From the NCBI RefSeq assembly GCF_014697425.1, contig NZ_JACJRU010000003.1, forward strand, positions 186,001-250,000: a DNA stretch of 64,000 nt, read 5' to 3'. Within the stretch, counting starts at the first letter, position 1. Every line of letters begins with the position of its first letter. The notes beneath the pieces are model-generated. The model saw only the letters and a list, made by a program, of their open reading frames with translations. It was not told the DNA's origin and made no database searches. The position numbers and the translations under genes were made by a program. This stretch comes from Nostoc sp. FACHB-110. Its GTDB lineage: Bacteria > Cyanobacteriota > Cyanobacteriia > Cyanobacteriales > Nostocaceae. Below are positions 36,001-45,196 of this stretch, piece after piece.

Positions 36001-38116
36001 GACCCAAGAGCAAATGGTGGGTAAGAGTATCTATGAGATTTGGTCTCAAGAAATTGCCGATGGTTTTGCAATTAATAACCACCAAGTACTCACGAATGAT
36101 ACCCCTGTCAAAGCTGAAGAAATTGTCCCGCTAGATGATGGTATCCACACTTATTTTTCAGTTAAATTTCCGTTAAAAGATACTCGCGGGGTGTCCTATG
36201 CTGTGTGTGGAATTTCTACAGATATTACTGACTATAAATTAATCGAAGAATCATTAATTCGCTTTCATCAAGCCATAGACAGTACCAGTGATGCTATTTG
36301 TATGACCGACATCACAGGGAAAGTAAATTATGTCAATTCGGGATTTACGAATCTCTATGGTTACACTTTAGCAGAATTTCAGGCGGCAGGCGGAGCCACT
36401 AGCATCTTCAAGCATCCAGCAGAGTTACAGCAAGTATTCAATCAACTGCAAAGTGGTGAGTCATGGCGTGGTGAAGTGACAATGCAGTCCCGCGATGGTC
36501 GATTATTACAAATTTATTTACGGGCTAATTCTGTCAAAGATGCTACTGGTAAAATTACTGCGCTAGTGGGTATTCATACTGACTTAACTTTGCGTAAACA
36601 AGCGGAAGAAGGCTTACGACTGCGAGATCGAGCTATCGCCGCTTGTAGTAATGGGATTATTATCGCCGATGCCAGCATTCCCAACGGGCCAATTATTTAT
36701 GTGAATCCGGCTTTTGAGCGGATGACAGGCTACTGTGCTGATGAAGTTATCGGCCAGAACTTTCGCTTATTTCAAAGCGCAGACATTGACCAATCTAGTT
36801 TCCAAGACCTAAATGCTGCTATCCAAGCAGGCAAAGACCATACCTTGACTCTCCGCAACTATCGCAAAGATGGCAGCTTATGGTGGAATGAACTAAATAT
36901 TTCTCCTGTATACGATGCCGATGGCACACTTACCCATTACATCGGTATCCAAACAGATATCACCGAACGTAAACAAACAGAAATAGCACTATTAGTTAGT
37001 CAACAACGACTGCAATATTTATTATCTTCTAGCCCTGCGGTCATTTATACCAGCAAAGTTGATGAAAGATTCGGCACTACCTTTGTGAGTGATAATGTCA
37101 GCAGCGTCATCGGCCATCAACCAGAAGACTTTACCAAAGATAGTAACTTTTGGTTTAGCCATATCCACCCAGAGGATGCACCGCAGGTATTTGCAGAACT
37201 CGCAAACATCTGGGAACAAGGACATTACAGGTTAGAATACCGTTTTCTGCACAAAAATGGTATTTACCATTGGGTCTCTGACCAAGGTAAACTAGTTCGG
37301 GATGAAGCAGGAAACCCTGTAGAACTGGTTGGTTACTTAGCAGATATTACCGAACGCAAGCAATTAGAGGAAGAAATCAGAATAGCTCTGGCTAAAGAAA
37401 AAGAACTCAACGAATTAAAATCTCGGTTTGTCGCCATGACTTCCCATGAATTTCGGACACCGTTGAGTACAATCCTTTCTTCCTCAGAATTACTAGAACA
37501 TTATCGTTATAAATGGACGGAGGAAAAACAACTTACCCACCTGCAACGCATTCAAGCAGCAGTACAGAGGATGAATGAGATGTTGAATGATATCTTAATC
37601 ATTGGCAAGGCAGAAGCTGGAAAACTTGAATATAATCCATCGGTGTTTGATTTGATTGCATATTGTTCGCATATAGTTGAAGAAACTGAATTAAATCAAC
37701 ATAATCATTGCACCATTGCTTTTATCAGCCAATATCAATCTCTTTTGTGCTGTATGGATGAGAAATTACTCAACCATATTTTAAGTAACTTACTCTCAAA
37801 CGCCGTTAAATATTCTCCCCAAGGTAGTACTATCAACTTCAAGCTTGTTTGTGAAAATGAACAAGTAATCATCGAAATTCAAGACCAAGGAATTGGTATA
37901 CCCCAAGAAGATTTACCACATTTATTTGAATCCTTTCACCGAGCGAGGAATGTTGGGAATATCCTAGGCACTGGATTAGGTCTAGCAATTGTGAAAAAGT
38001 GTGTAGATATCCACAAAGGGAAAATTGATATTAATACCAAACTGGGAATTGGTACAACTTTTACTGTGAGGCTACCGTTAAATAATGCAATCTTAAATGA
38101 GGAAGAAGATGGTTAA
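33008..38116 (+). CDS. Multi-sensor histidine kinase: CBS pair, ten PAS domains, HisKA-HATPase
   Basis: A soluble 1702-residue sensor kinase without membrane segments. Residues about 13-135 form a tandem CBS pair (LMANKGAGVVVL, LSMLPVVDDENRLIGTVS), which usually binds adenine nucleotides. Ten PAS/PAC units follow from about 148 to 1460, most ending in a DITERK-type linker. A coiled coil between the third and fourth PAS is rich in Glu and Gln (residues 540-580). The kinase core has His1480 (TSHEFRTPLS), then N, G1 (DQGIGIPQ) and G2 (GTGLGLAIVKK) boxes. There is no receiver in the protein itself. It overlaps the start of the REC-EAL gene by 8 bases, strongly suggesting that this regulator is its partner. 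Ligands are unknown; heme or flavin binding cannot be told by eye. Confidence 0.92.
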   Translation: MRTLKQILWLKSLESVIDFAPLTVQPETLVSEAISLMANKGAGVVVLSVSQVVGWLTAKDIVKLIASGIDCKTTQIAEVMQASVVTLKLSEFHNLITIFSLLRQQQLSMLPVVDDENRLIGTVSTESILSALEQSVEQTSLSNSTQLEQLSLLESAVVNINDSLLITEAHIAEGKIQPRIVYANAAYTKMTGYTLEEVIGKAPGFSHGEKTCRTEMQRLFAAVQAGVSMRTELLSYRKDGSTYWVDMNLVPIKDAQARITHFVAIHRDITDRKQTEAKLRLSEELLQLFTENIPQVFYVWDAQEQQISYLSPAYEKIWGRSRESLLKNPQSHFATIHPQDRDRIIAAFDSLLTGQCLIEKYQIIRPDGEIRWISTKVFPVMHQPGPVHRFVGIDVDITERIQTKAAMHESERRFRAIFNGTFQFSGLLTLNGILLEANQTLLDFGGLKLQEVVKRPFWETLWWSQNQTTQNQLKQAIAIAARGEFIRYQVDILGANQTVRTVDFSLKPLKDETGQTILLIAEGRDITELKQTQAALKKANLELERRVSERTIALEQTNQQLLSEIAERQIIEGQLRQSQKMLQLVMDAIPQGILWKDLNSVVLGCNRNFAKLLDVEQPEYLIGKTTHEVLANNPEADFHRECDLRVIQTNQAEYHLIAPLQLVNGRKSWIEVNKIPLHDSAGNVVGLLGTVEDITERQQAQAALKKSEERFRCLAESIPQQVWIANAHGKVEYINQRTLDYFNCLPEQVLGEAWQQWAHPEDLPQCLAAWKVSLATGQPFEKEIRWLRGADKTYRWHLVRAIPWYEQESQIYTWFGTNTDIDDRVSAELALKHSEQRFRNLVESSYDLIWEVDQNCTYTYVSPKIYDILGYEPEEVLGKMPLDFMPLELQQTYAPGFAAILATPQPFQCLENIQIHRDGHQVILETSGVPVFDLDGKFIGYRGTNRDITARKQAETALQETQQQLQAILDNSPAAIYVFDTNNKFLLVNRHVTQIFNMTQEQMVGKSIYEIWSQEIADGFAINNHQVLTNDTPVKAEEIVPLDDGIHTYFSVKFPLKDTRGVSYAVCGISTDITDYKLIEESLIRFHQAIDSTSDAICMTDITGKVNYVNSGFTNLYGYTLAEFQAAGGATSIFKHPAELQQVFNQLQSGESWRGEVTMQSRDGRLLQIYLRANSVKDATGKITALVGIHTDLTLRKQAEEGLRLRDRAIAACSNGIIIADASIPNGPIIYVNPAFERMTGYCADEVIGQNFRLFQSADIDQSSFQDLNAAIQAGKDHTLTLRNYRKDGSLWWNELNISPVYDADGTLTHYIGIQTDITERKQTEIALLVSQQRLQYLLSSSPAVIYTSKVDERFGTTFVSDNVSSVIGHQPEDFTKDSNFWFSHIHPEDAPQVFAELANIWEQGHYRLEYRFLHKNGIYHWVSDQGKLVRDEAGNPVELVGYLADITERKQLEEEIRIALAKEKELNELKSRFVAMTSHEFRTPLSTILSSSELLEHYRYKWTEEKQLTHLQRIQAAVQRMNEMLNDILIIGKAEAGKLEYNPSVFDLIAYCSHIVEETELNQHNHCTIAFISQYQSLLCCMDEKLLNHILSNLLSNAVKYSPQGSTINFKLVCENEQVIIEIQDQGIGIPQEDLPHLFESFHRARNVGNILGTGLGLAIVKKCVDIHKGKIDINTKLGIGTTFTVRLPLNNAILNEEEDG

Positions 38117-39329
38117 AATTTTAGTAATTGAAGATGAAGAATCCGTCAGGGAAAATCTTTTAGATTTACTAGAAGCAGAAGATTTTGAGATTTTGGCAGC
38201 AGCTAATGGCAAAATCGGCCTCAGTTTAGCTATTTCTGAAGTGCCAGATTTAATTTTATGCGACATGATGATGCCAGAAGTTGATGGCTATGGAGTACTA
38301 ACAGCATTACGCCAAGATCCATTAACAGCAACCATCCCATTCATTTTTTTAACTGCTAAATCTGCCAAAGCTGATTTCCGCCAAGGTATGGATATGGGGG
38401 CTGATGATTATCTCACAAAGCCTTTTACCCGCGCTGAATTATTAAGTGCAATTATCAACCGCTTAGAGAGACAAGCAACTTTAAAAAAGTATTTATCAAC
38501 ACCGCTACCAGAAAAAAGCAATAAACATTTATCTCCCAAAATCCAGTTACTGGAAATTAGTTTACAAAAAGCTGTGCAACAGCAAAAGTTTCAAGAATTT
38601 GAAGTTTATTATCAACCGATAGTTGATATTGCCTCGGGACAAATAATTGCAGCTGAAAGTTTATTGCGTTGGCAAAGTCCTGAGTTGGGTTTAGTGACAC
38701 CAACAGAATTTATCGCCATAGCTGAATCAACTGGGTTAATTATACAGCTTGATCAATGGGTTTTACAAAATGTTTGTCGTCAAATAAAAAGCTGGCATGA
38801 TGTAGGTATTTCTTACTTAACCATGAGTGTGAATTTATCAGTAGTTGAATTTAAGAGTATTGATTTAACGTACAAAATTAGTGAGTTTATCAAAATCAAT
38901 AATTTAGAACCTCAATATCTCGAAATAGAACTGACAGAAAGTATGATAATGCAAGATATTAATAGTGCGATCGCCACTATGAATAAATTGCAGACTTTAG
39001 GAGTAAAAATTGCTATTGATGATTTTGGCACTGGTTATTCTTCATTGGTTTATTTAAAAAATTTGCCTGTAAATACTTTAAAAATTGACCGCTATTTTAT
39101 TCACAATGTATCTATCGATAGCCAAAAATCGGCGATTACAAAAGCCTTGATTGAAATGGCTCATAACCTAAATATGCGGGTAGTTGCTGAAGGCGTAGAA
39201 ACAGAAGAGGAATTAAATTTTCTGCGTCATCATCACTGTGATGCTATGCAAGGTTATTTATTTAGCCGTCCATTACCCGCAGCAGATTTTGAGAACTTTT
39301 TATGGAGTAATCGGCATTTGTATATCTAA
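38109..39329 (+). CDS. Response regulator with EAL c-di-GMP phosphodiesterase output
   Basis: From the ATG at 38109 (MVKILVIEDEE) it has 406 residues. REC domain: acidic pocket Glu8/Asp9, phospho-acceptor Asp52 (LILCDMMMPE), Lys in FLTAK. EAL domain from about residue 150: the signature is ESLLRW. The other metal and substrate residues look intact: SVNLS, ELTES, DDFGTGYSS, LKID, EGVETEEE and MQGYLFSRP. An active phosphodiesterase is therefore expected. The start codon lies inside the kinase gene (8-base overlap, stop TAA at 38114), implying translational coupling. Signal input from the ten-PAS kinase would control c-di-GMP loss. Confidence 0.92.
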   Translation: MVKILVIEDEESVRENLLDLLEAEDFEILAAANGKIGLSLAISEVPDLILCDMMMPEVDGYGVLTALRQDPLTATIPFIFLTAKSAKADFRQGMDMGADDYLTKPFTRAELLSAIINRLERQATLKKYLSTPLPEKSNKHLSPKIQLLEISLQKAVQQQKFQEFEVYYQPIVDIASGQIIAAESLLRWQSPELGLVTPTEFIAIAESTGLIIQLDQWVLQNVCRQIKSWHDVGISYLTMSVNLSVVEFKSIDLTYKISEFIKINNLEPQYLEIELTESMIMQDINSAIATMNKLQTLGVKIAIDDFGTGYSSLVYLKNLPVNTLKIDRYFIHNVSIDSQKSAITKALIEMAHNLNMRVVAEGVETEEELNFLRHHHCDAMQGYLFSRPLPAADFENFLWSNRHLYI

Positions 39330-39515
39330 ATTTATAGAAAATTTAAAATTATGCTGATTTGATATATAGAATTTTTGTGTTTACTTGACCAACATAAATA
39401 TATAATTTTTTAGACATTTGTTATAAATTAAATTGGCTCTATTCAACATTTTGCTAAAAATACTATTAAGAGAAATTTATGTATTGTTTGATAAAATGCC
39501 ATTAAATATTATAAT

Positions 39516-40694
39516 ATGACTAAAATTTTAGTTATTGAAGATGATATAAGTGTGCGTCTCAATCTGGTAGATTTACTTTATGCTGAAAATTTTAATGTAA
39601 TTACAGCAGATAATGGTTATATTGGCTTGCAATTAGCACAAACAGAAATTCCAGATTTGATAATTTGCGACATCATGATGCCAGAATTAGATGGCTATGA
39701 AGTCGTTAAATCATTACGTCAAAATCCTAAAACTGCCATTATTCCTTTTATTTTTTTAACTGCTAAATCCGAGAAAACAGACTTTCGCAAAGGGATGGAA
39801 TTAGGTGCAGATGATTATATTGTCAAGCCTTTTTCACGGACAGAATTATTGGCAGCAATTACCTGTCGCTTAAATAAACAAACAGCAATTTATCAACGCA
39901 CTCAAGAAAAATTAGATAATTTGCGCAATAGTATCACGCTATCTCTCCCCCATGAAATGCGAACTCCTTTAAATGGGATATTAGGTTTTTCGCAAATGCT
40001 CATGGAGGAAAGCGAGTTACTGGATATAGAATCCATTAAAGAAATGGCAGAATTTATTCATATATCTAGTCAACGTTTATTTCATTTAATTCAAAAGTTT
40101 TTGTTATACGCAGAATTAGAAATTATTGCCACTGACCCCAAGCGAATTCATGAACTCCAAAGTCAGATAACAGATTTCCCCACAAACAATTTGATTAATT
40201 TAGTGAGGGAAAAAGCTAAAAGTTATGACAGGGAAGCAGATGTACAGATAGAATTTTATCCCTGTATAATCAAGATTGGCGAAAATAAAATTAGCAAAAT
40301 TATTGAAGAATTAATTGATAATGCTTGCAAGTTTTCGCCTAGTGGCACACCAATTACAATTAAGAACCAAATCGTTAATCATCATTTTAGTTTAACAGTA
40401 GGCGATCGCGGACGCGGTATGACCTTAGAGCAAATTGCCGAGTTAGGAGCTTATCGCCAATTTGAGCGCAAACTGCACGAACAACAAGGTTCTGGGTTAG
40501 GTTTAATCATCGCCAAACGTTTAGCAGAGTTACATGGCGGCCAGATGAGCATCCACAGCCAACCACAAGTACAAACTCTTGTAACCGTCATACTTCCACA
40601 TCACACCCAGGTAGTCAGCACGAACAATAATCTAATTGACAATCAGACGCTTCCAGAGATTGCCAACACCACTACTTATTCTAATTTGGTATAA
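39516..40694 (+). CDS. REC-histidine kinase (response regulator fused to kinase core)
   Basis: A 392-aa cytoplasmic protein: REC domain (Asp52 in LIICDIMMPE) closely similar to the REC of the preceding gene, then a HisKA domain with His146 (LPHEMRTPLNGILGF) and an HATPase domain (IDNACKFSPSG, GDRGRGM, GSGLGLIIAKRLAELHGG). REC at the N-terminus and no sensor domain suggests it is switched by another kinase, plausibly the upstream one, forming a relay branch. It begins 186 bp after the EAL gene in the same direction, so cotranscription is possible. Confidence 0.9.
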   Translation: MTKILVIEDDISVRLNLVDLLYAENFNVITADNGYIGLQLAQTEIPDLIICDIMMPELDGYEVVKSLRQNPKTAIIPFIFLTAKSEKTDFRKGMELGADDYIVKPFSRTELLAAITCRLNKQTAIYQRTQEKLDNLRNSITLSLPHEMRTPLNGILGFSQMLMEESELLDIESIKEMAEFIHISSQRLFHLIQKFLLYAELEIIATDPKRIHELQSQITDFPTNNLINLVREKAKSYDREADVQIEFYPCIIKIGENKISKIIEELIDNACKFSPSGTPITIKNQIVNHHFSLTVGDRGRGMTLEQIAELGAYRQFERKLHEQQGSGLGLIIAKRLAELHGGQMSIHSQPQVQTLVTVILPHHTQVVSTNNNLIDNQTLPEIANTTTYSNLV

Positions 40695-41044
40695 TATTTA
40701 GTTGTGAAAAAATTAGTATCGCTAAAGTGGGCATTAACTCGGATTTTTCGAGCTAATTGAAAGTTTGACTTTAAATGCCCAGTTTATCCATAGCTATGGA
40801 ATTTATTTCCGGCTACGGAGCAAACTTTATACACAACATAAATAAAAGCTTGGGCATTGCTAACTAAGCAATAGCTGGTTTGGCAATGCCTTCAGCTAGT
40901 TGGGTATGTAGATTTGGCTGACTCGAATACTATTATGTCCAACCGATGTATGAATTAATGTTGGGGTTTATGTTGAAGTTAGCGTATAACTTGTATAAGT
41001 TGTATACAAACAAGCAACTTCCGAAGTAGTGTGGTGGTAGAATT
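40695..41044. promoter_or_regulatory. Intergenic region with several inverted repeats before the NACHT gene
   Basis: TGGGCATT (40728-40735) pairs with AATGCCCA (40774-40781), enclosing CTCG/CGAG. GGCATTGC (40853-40860) pairs with GCAATGCC (40883-40890). AACTT-GTAT-AAGTT (40988-41001) lies 44 bp before the ATG within a TATAACTTGTATAAGTTGTA tract and looks like a small operator. The first hairpin may terminate the kinase transcript. Binding of the NACHT protein's own HTH to the last palindrome is speculation. Confidence 0.4.
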
Positions 41045-43366
41045 ATGGCAAGGCGATCGCTTCAAGCATCAGCAGAGGGTATTAGAAAAGCAAAACAAGC
41101 TTTTAAGCGTAAAGGTTGGACACAAGAATATCTAGCAGCTGAAGTAGGCTTAGAGACTCGCCAAACTATTTGGAAGTTTTTTACAGGTAAACCTATTGAC
41201 CGTCATGTTTTCAACGATATCTGCTTTGTGTTGGAACTCGACTCCGCAGAAATTATTCAACCTGTAGCCGGAGATGAAGCAACACTATTGAATCTGTCTT
41301 TAGATATCCCTATCGATATTGAGACTTTAGTGCATAAACTTAGGTCTGTTCATCAAGAAAATATACAAGCACAGTGTGGAACTGTACAACTTTTAGATAT
41401 TCCACGACCAATTAATTTCAACGACATCTATATTGATGTTGATATCCTCGAAGAAATTAATAGCCAAAAATGGTTAGATATTCACAAGTTACCTAATTTG
41501 TTAATTGAGGAAAATCACCACTTCAGTTTCACTGACTTAACACAAACCAGAGTTTCCGGATTAGAAGCACTGAGTAAATATTCCAAACTCATGGTATTTG
41601 GTAAGCCAGGCTCAGGAAAAACCACACTTTTACAAGCAATAGCTAACAGTTGCAATCAAGGTATTTATCTAGCTGATTATTTACCCATATATATTCGCTT
41701 GCAAAATTTTGCTGAAGATATTCAAGGAAGAAAAAAAACTAGCTTTTGTCAATACTTGCAAGAATACTTTAGCAATTTGGGGATTCATGCCCAAGAAATC
41801 GCAACTGTTTTAGCTCACGGTAAGGCATTAATTTTATTAGATGGTTGGGATGAAATTGCGGAGGAAGATTGCGAACTCATATTTCATAAACTTCGGCAGT
41901 TTACTGAAAAATATTATAAAAATTCTCTAGTTATTACTAGCAGATTAGGCAGTCAAAATTACAAGTTTTCTGGTTTTACCGAAGTTGAAATTGCTGATTT
42001 TAGCAAACTACAAATAACAAAATTTGCCGAAAAGTGGTTTTATAATAATACTAAAAATTCTGCGACAGCAACAGATTTAGTATCTCGGTTTATGCAAAAG
42101 CTAGAATTGCCAGCAAATGGGGAAATTTTAGATTTAGCAACTACACCGCTATTACTCAGTTTTCTGTGCTTAGTATTTCTGTTTAATGGTGATTTTCCTG
42201 ATCATCGGACAGAATTTTATAAACAAGCAATAGATTTGATGCTGATGCGATGGGATGAAGCTAGAGGCATGAAGCGAGATAAGTTTCCTTGTAACTTAAC
42301 TTTGTTACACAAGATTAAGTTACTTTGTTATATCGCAGCGCATAGCTTTGCTCAAGGTAATTATTTTCTATCTGAAGCCAAACTACGTCAATTAATTACA
42401 AATTACCTGCGGCAGATTATCCACGAGCCAGTTGACTTAGAAGCTTTAGAATTAGAAACTACATCCATCTTGAAAGCCTTTGAAATCCAGCATGGATTAT
42501 TAGTCAAAAGAGCGCGAGGCATTTACTCTTTTTCCCATCTGAGCTTTCAAAAATATTTCACCGCTAGGGAAGTAGTTACTAGTCTGAATACTCAACCGAT
42601 GCCAGAATTCATGAATCACATAAGTGAAAAACATTGGCAGACAGTATTTTTAATCAGTGCTGGAATGTTGAACCCAGCAGATGATTTATTAGTTGCTATT
42701 CAGCAAAAAATTAACACTTTAGCTACCACAAATTCTAAATTGTGGGACTTTTTGATTTGGTTAGAAAAGAAAGCCGCCGCCGCTAGTACATTTTATCATC
42801 CAGCAAGTTTGCGTGCTTTTTACTTTACTCTTGCCCTACCTTCAGAACATTCGCTAGCTTGTAAACAAGATTTAGCCATATTGTTAGATAGTCAGTTTGC
42901 GGGAAATCTATCAGCAGATTTGGCATTGGATCTTGCTTTGATTCATGGATTAACGGTTAGTTTAGGGATAAATGGTGATATATTTTTGCCAAGATTTTCA
43001 GCTTTGAGTTTAGCTCTGGATTTGAAGCATTTGTTAACTAATGAACCATATTTACAAGCATCGCTGCAAAATCTCAAAAATCAGCTGCCTTCTCCTAGCC
43101 AAGGTAGAGATACTTTAAAAGTATGGTGGCAAACCAACGGAAAATTCTGGACTGAAGCATTACGAACTTTAATGATTGAGACTCGCCAAATTGGTCATGA
43201 TTGGCAGTTCACGCCGCAAGATTTACATGATATTCAACAGTATTGGGATGCTAATAAATTGCTGTTAGATTGTCTGAAGAGTAGTGCTGAGATTTCGCCA
43301 GATTTACGCATTAATCTGAAAAAAACCTTGTTCTTAATTGAAAATGTTGATAGGAAGTATGTTTGA
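41045..43366 (+). CDS. HTH-NACHT NTPase (STAND family, candidate antiphage NLR-like protein)
   Basis: A 773-aa STAND ATPase. Residues about 8-70 form a helix-turn-helix-like domain (GWTQEYLAAEVGLETRQTIW) of the kind found before cyanobacterial NACHT modules. The NACHT domain has Walker A GKPGSGKTT (186-194), Walker B ALILLDGWDEI (261-271) and TSRLGS as sensor 1. Further on are the FAEKWFY and TPLLLSFLCLVFLF helices and FSHLSFQKYFTAREV (the winged-helix end of NACHT). The rest is all-helical and resembles the C-terminal helical domains of NACHT conflict-system proteins rather than WD40 or LRR sensors. bNACHT proteins of this general layout protect against phage. No effector nuclease domain is evident. 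It is convergent with a pentapeptide-repeat gene. Confidence 0.85.
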   Translation: MARRSLQASAEGIRKAKQAFKRKGWTQEYLAAEVGLETRQTIWKFFTGKPIDRHVFNDICFVLELDSAEIIQPVAGDEATLLNLSLDIPIDIETLVHKLRSVHQENIQAQCGTVQLLDIPRPINFNDIYIDVDILEEINSQKWLDIHKLPNLLIEENHHFSFTDLTQTRVSGLEALSKYSKLMVFGKPGSGKTTLLQAIANSCNQGIYLADYLPIYIRLQNFAEDIQGRKKTSFCQYLQEYFSNLGIHAQEIATVLAHGKALILLDGWDEIAEEDCELIFHKLRQFTEKYYKNSLVITSRLGSQNYKFSGFTEVEIADFSKLQITKFAEKWFYNNTKNSATATDLVSRFMQKLELPANGEILDLATTPLLLSFLCLVFLFNGDFPDHRTEFYKQAIDLMLMRWDEARGMKRDKFPCNLTLLHKIKLLCYIAAHSFAQGNYFLSEAKLRQLITNYLRQIIHEPVDLEALELETTSILKAFEIQHGLLVKRARGIYSFSHLSFQKYFTAREVVTSLNTQPMPEFMNHISEKHWQTVFLISAGMLNPADDLLVAIQQKINTLATTNSKLWDFLIWLEKKAAAASTFYHPASLRAFYFTLALPSEHSLACKQDLAILLDSQFAGNLSADLALDLALIHGLTVSLGINGDIFLPRFSALSLALDLKHLLTNEPYLQASLQNLKNQLPSPSQGRDTLKVWWQTNGKFWTEALRTLMIETRQIGHDWQFTPQDLHDIQQYWDANKLLLDCLKSSAEISPDLRINLKKTLFLIENVDRKYV

Positions 43367-43434
43367 TTTTTGAAAATATTTACCCTGAATGGGAGAGATA
43401 ATCTGGAATCAACAAGTGATCATTTTGAACGAAA

Positions 43435-44919
43435 TTAGCCCGATTGTCGCCAATGGGGCGGCGTTTCCATATCATCCGGTAGGCGAGTTGTGCGATCGCC
43501 TACTGCCATGCCAATCTGTTGAGAGTCCAAATTTTTTACTCCTGTTAAAATCGCGCCTTCTAATTTGACATCGCACAGGTTTGTGCCAAATAAATTTGCT
43601 CCAATCAAATTGGCCCCAGACAAGTTAGCTTGATAAAGAATCGCCCGGTTAAGATTGGCTCCCATGAGGTTAGCTTGATGCAAGTCAGCTTCTGTTAAAC
43701 TCGCTTCTGTCAGGTTGGCAAAGAACACTTCGCTTTGTTGGAGTTTGGCAGCATTTAAATTTGCGCCACAAAGATTGGCTCCATTGAGATTTGCGCCTTG
43801 CAAGTTTGCGCCTATTAATCCCGATAAATGTAAATTAGCTTTACCTAACTTTGCTCCTTGTAAGTTAGCCAAAAACAACTTCGCGCCAGAAAGATTGGCA
43901 ACTTTTAACGTGGCTTGTTGCAAGTTGGCTTTATAAAGATTAGCGCTTTGCAAATTGGCGGCGCGTAAACTTGCTTGTTGTAAGTTGGCTGCACGTAAGT
44001 TAGCCGCAAACAGATTGGCACGATTTAAGTTTGCACCTTGTAAGTTGGCTCCTCGCAGGTTGGCTTTGAGTAAATTGGTTTCATAAAGAATCGACTTAGC
44101 CAATTTCGCGCCATGCAGGTTAGCGCCAGACAAGTTAGAACCGCGTAAGTCTGCGCCGGAAAGGTCTGCACCGCGTAAGTCGGCTCTTTCTAAATTCGCT
44201 CCTAGTAAATCGGCTCGCCTAATATCTGTGTTGCGTAAATCTAGTTTTTGGTTTTCTAACTCTAGTAAAGAATTGCGTCTACCAATGACTGTGAGTGCAG
44301 CTTGTACGTCGCGGCGAATTTTGGGTGCTTCTTCTTGCTCTTGCTCAATTGGCTTTGTACTGAGCATTCTGTTTTTTTGCTTGCCCCAATACACTGGTAC
44401 TGAGTCTTCTTCTGTAACTGGGTTTGCTGATTTAATCCCCGTATTTTGACGCACAAAAGCGGCCAAGATTTCCATAATTGTCCAGTGTTCTTTGGGAAAG
44501 TCTTGGGCAATGCGCTCTAAAATGTAGATTGCCCCGATACGGGTTTCGATTCTCTTATGACCAAGTTGCGTAATTGCCGCCATATAGCGTTCGGCAATCA
44601 ATCTGTCTTGAGAGATTTGAGCATTTTGGAGGCTCAATTCTACGTTTTTTTCAGATGCGATCGCATTTTTCTGCATTGCTTCCGCACGCTTGCCTGCATA
44701 ATAAGCATTAATCATCACTGCCAATCCTAAAAACATAATGGCAGTCGTTGTTAATGCTTGGCTTCGATATTGCATTTGTTGGGAAATTGACAATTCCTTT
44801 TTATTGGTAGCAGTAAAAACAATTACATTTAGCCCGATAGCAAATATCACTGTTGTACCTATCAACCAACGCAATATTTTGTCTGTCTTATTTGCAGACA
44901 TAGCCGCAATATTCCTCAC
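43435..44919 (-). CDS. Membrane-anchored pentapeptide-repeat protein
   Basis: A 494-aa protein. Two hydrophobic helices (about residues 16-34 and 47-68) are followed by a short charged helix (ERYMAAITQLGHKRIETRIG, residues about 107-126, and ILERIAQDFPKEHW) common to cyanobacterial proteins of this type. Residues about 225-470 form a long right-handed beta-helix of A(D/N)LxX pentapeptides (for example GANLQGANLNRANLFAANL). The role is unknown; such proteins act as scaffolds or DNA mimics elsewhere. Met7 (MSANKTDKIL) is an alternative start. It converges on the NACHT gene with 68 bp between stops. Confidence 0.85.
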   Translation of the reverse strand: MRNIAAMSANKTDKILRWLIGTTVIFAIGLNVIVFTATNKKELSISQQMQYRSQALTTTAIMFLGLAVMINAYYAGKRAEAMQKNAIASEKNVELSLQNAQISQDRLIAERYMAAITQLGHKRIETRIGAIYILERIAQDFPKEHWTIMEILAAFVRQNTGIKSANPVTEEDSVPVYWGKQKNRMLSTKPIEQEQEEAPKIRRDVQAALTVIGRRNSLLELENQKLDLRNTDIRRADLLGANLERADLRGADLSGADLRGSNLSGANLHGAKLAKSILYETNLLKANLRGANLQGANLNRANLFAANLRAANLQQASLRAANLQSANLYKANLQQATLKVANLSGAKLFLANLQGAKLGKANLHLSGLIGANLQGANLNGANLCGANLNAAKLQQSEVFFANLTEASLTEADLHQANLMGANLNRAILYQANLSGANLIGANLFGTNLCDVKLEGAILTGVKNLDSQQIGMAVGDRTTRLPDDMETPPHWRQSG

Positions 44920-45196
44920 AACATAGAATTATTACTCAGAGTTTGAATGAGTATATCATTTTGCCTAAAATTTTGAATAGGAATATACAAATTTTTGTTG
45001 ATGCTATTGTATTATTTAACTTGTTTTTGTAATGAAATTTTGACCAAACCTGACGCATAGAGAACAGATGTAACGATAACCCAAATACTGGTTCAGCCGC
45101 ACTATTATTTACAAATAATATAAAAGTATTTTTAAAATTTAAGTCTCTACCCACATTTATTAGTCAAGGCTTTCTTTATACAGAGTTTCTCATCTC

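Noticed and set aside
43715..43936. Frames on the plus strand inside the pentapeptide-repeat genes (also 45255-45461)
   Set aside because: Translations such as FAPxRFAPxKLA are mirror images of the regular pentapeptide repeats on the other strand.
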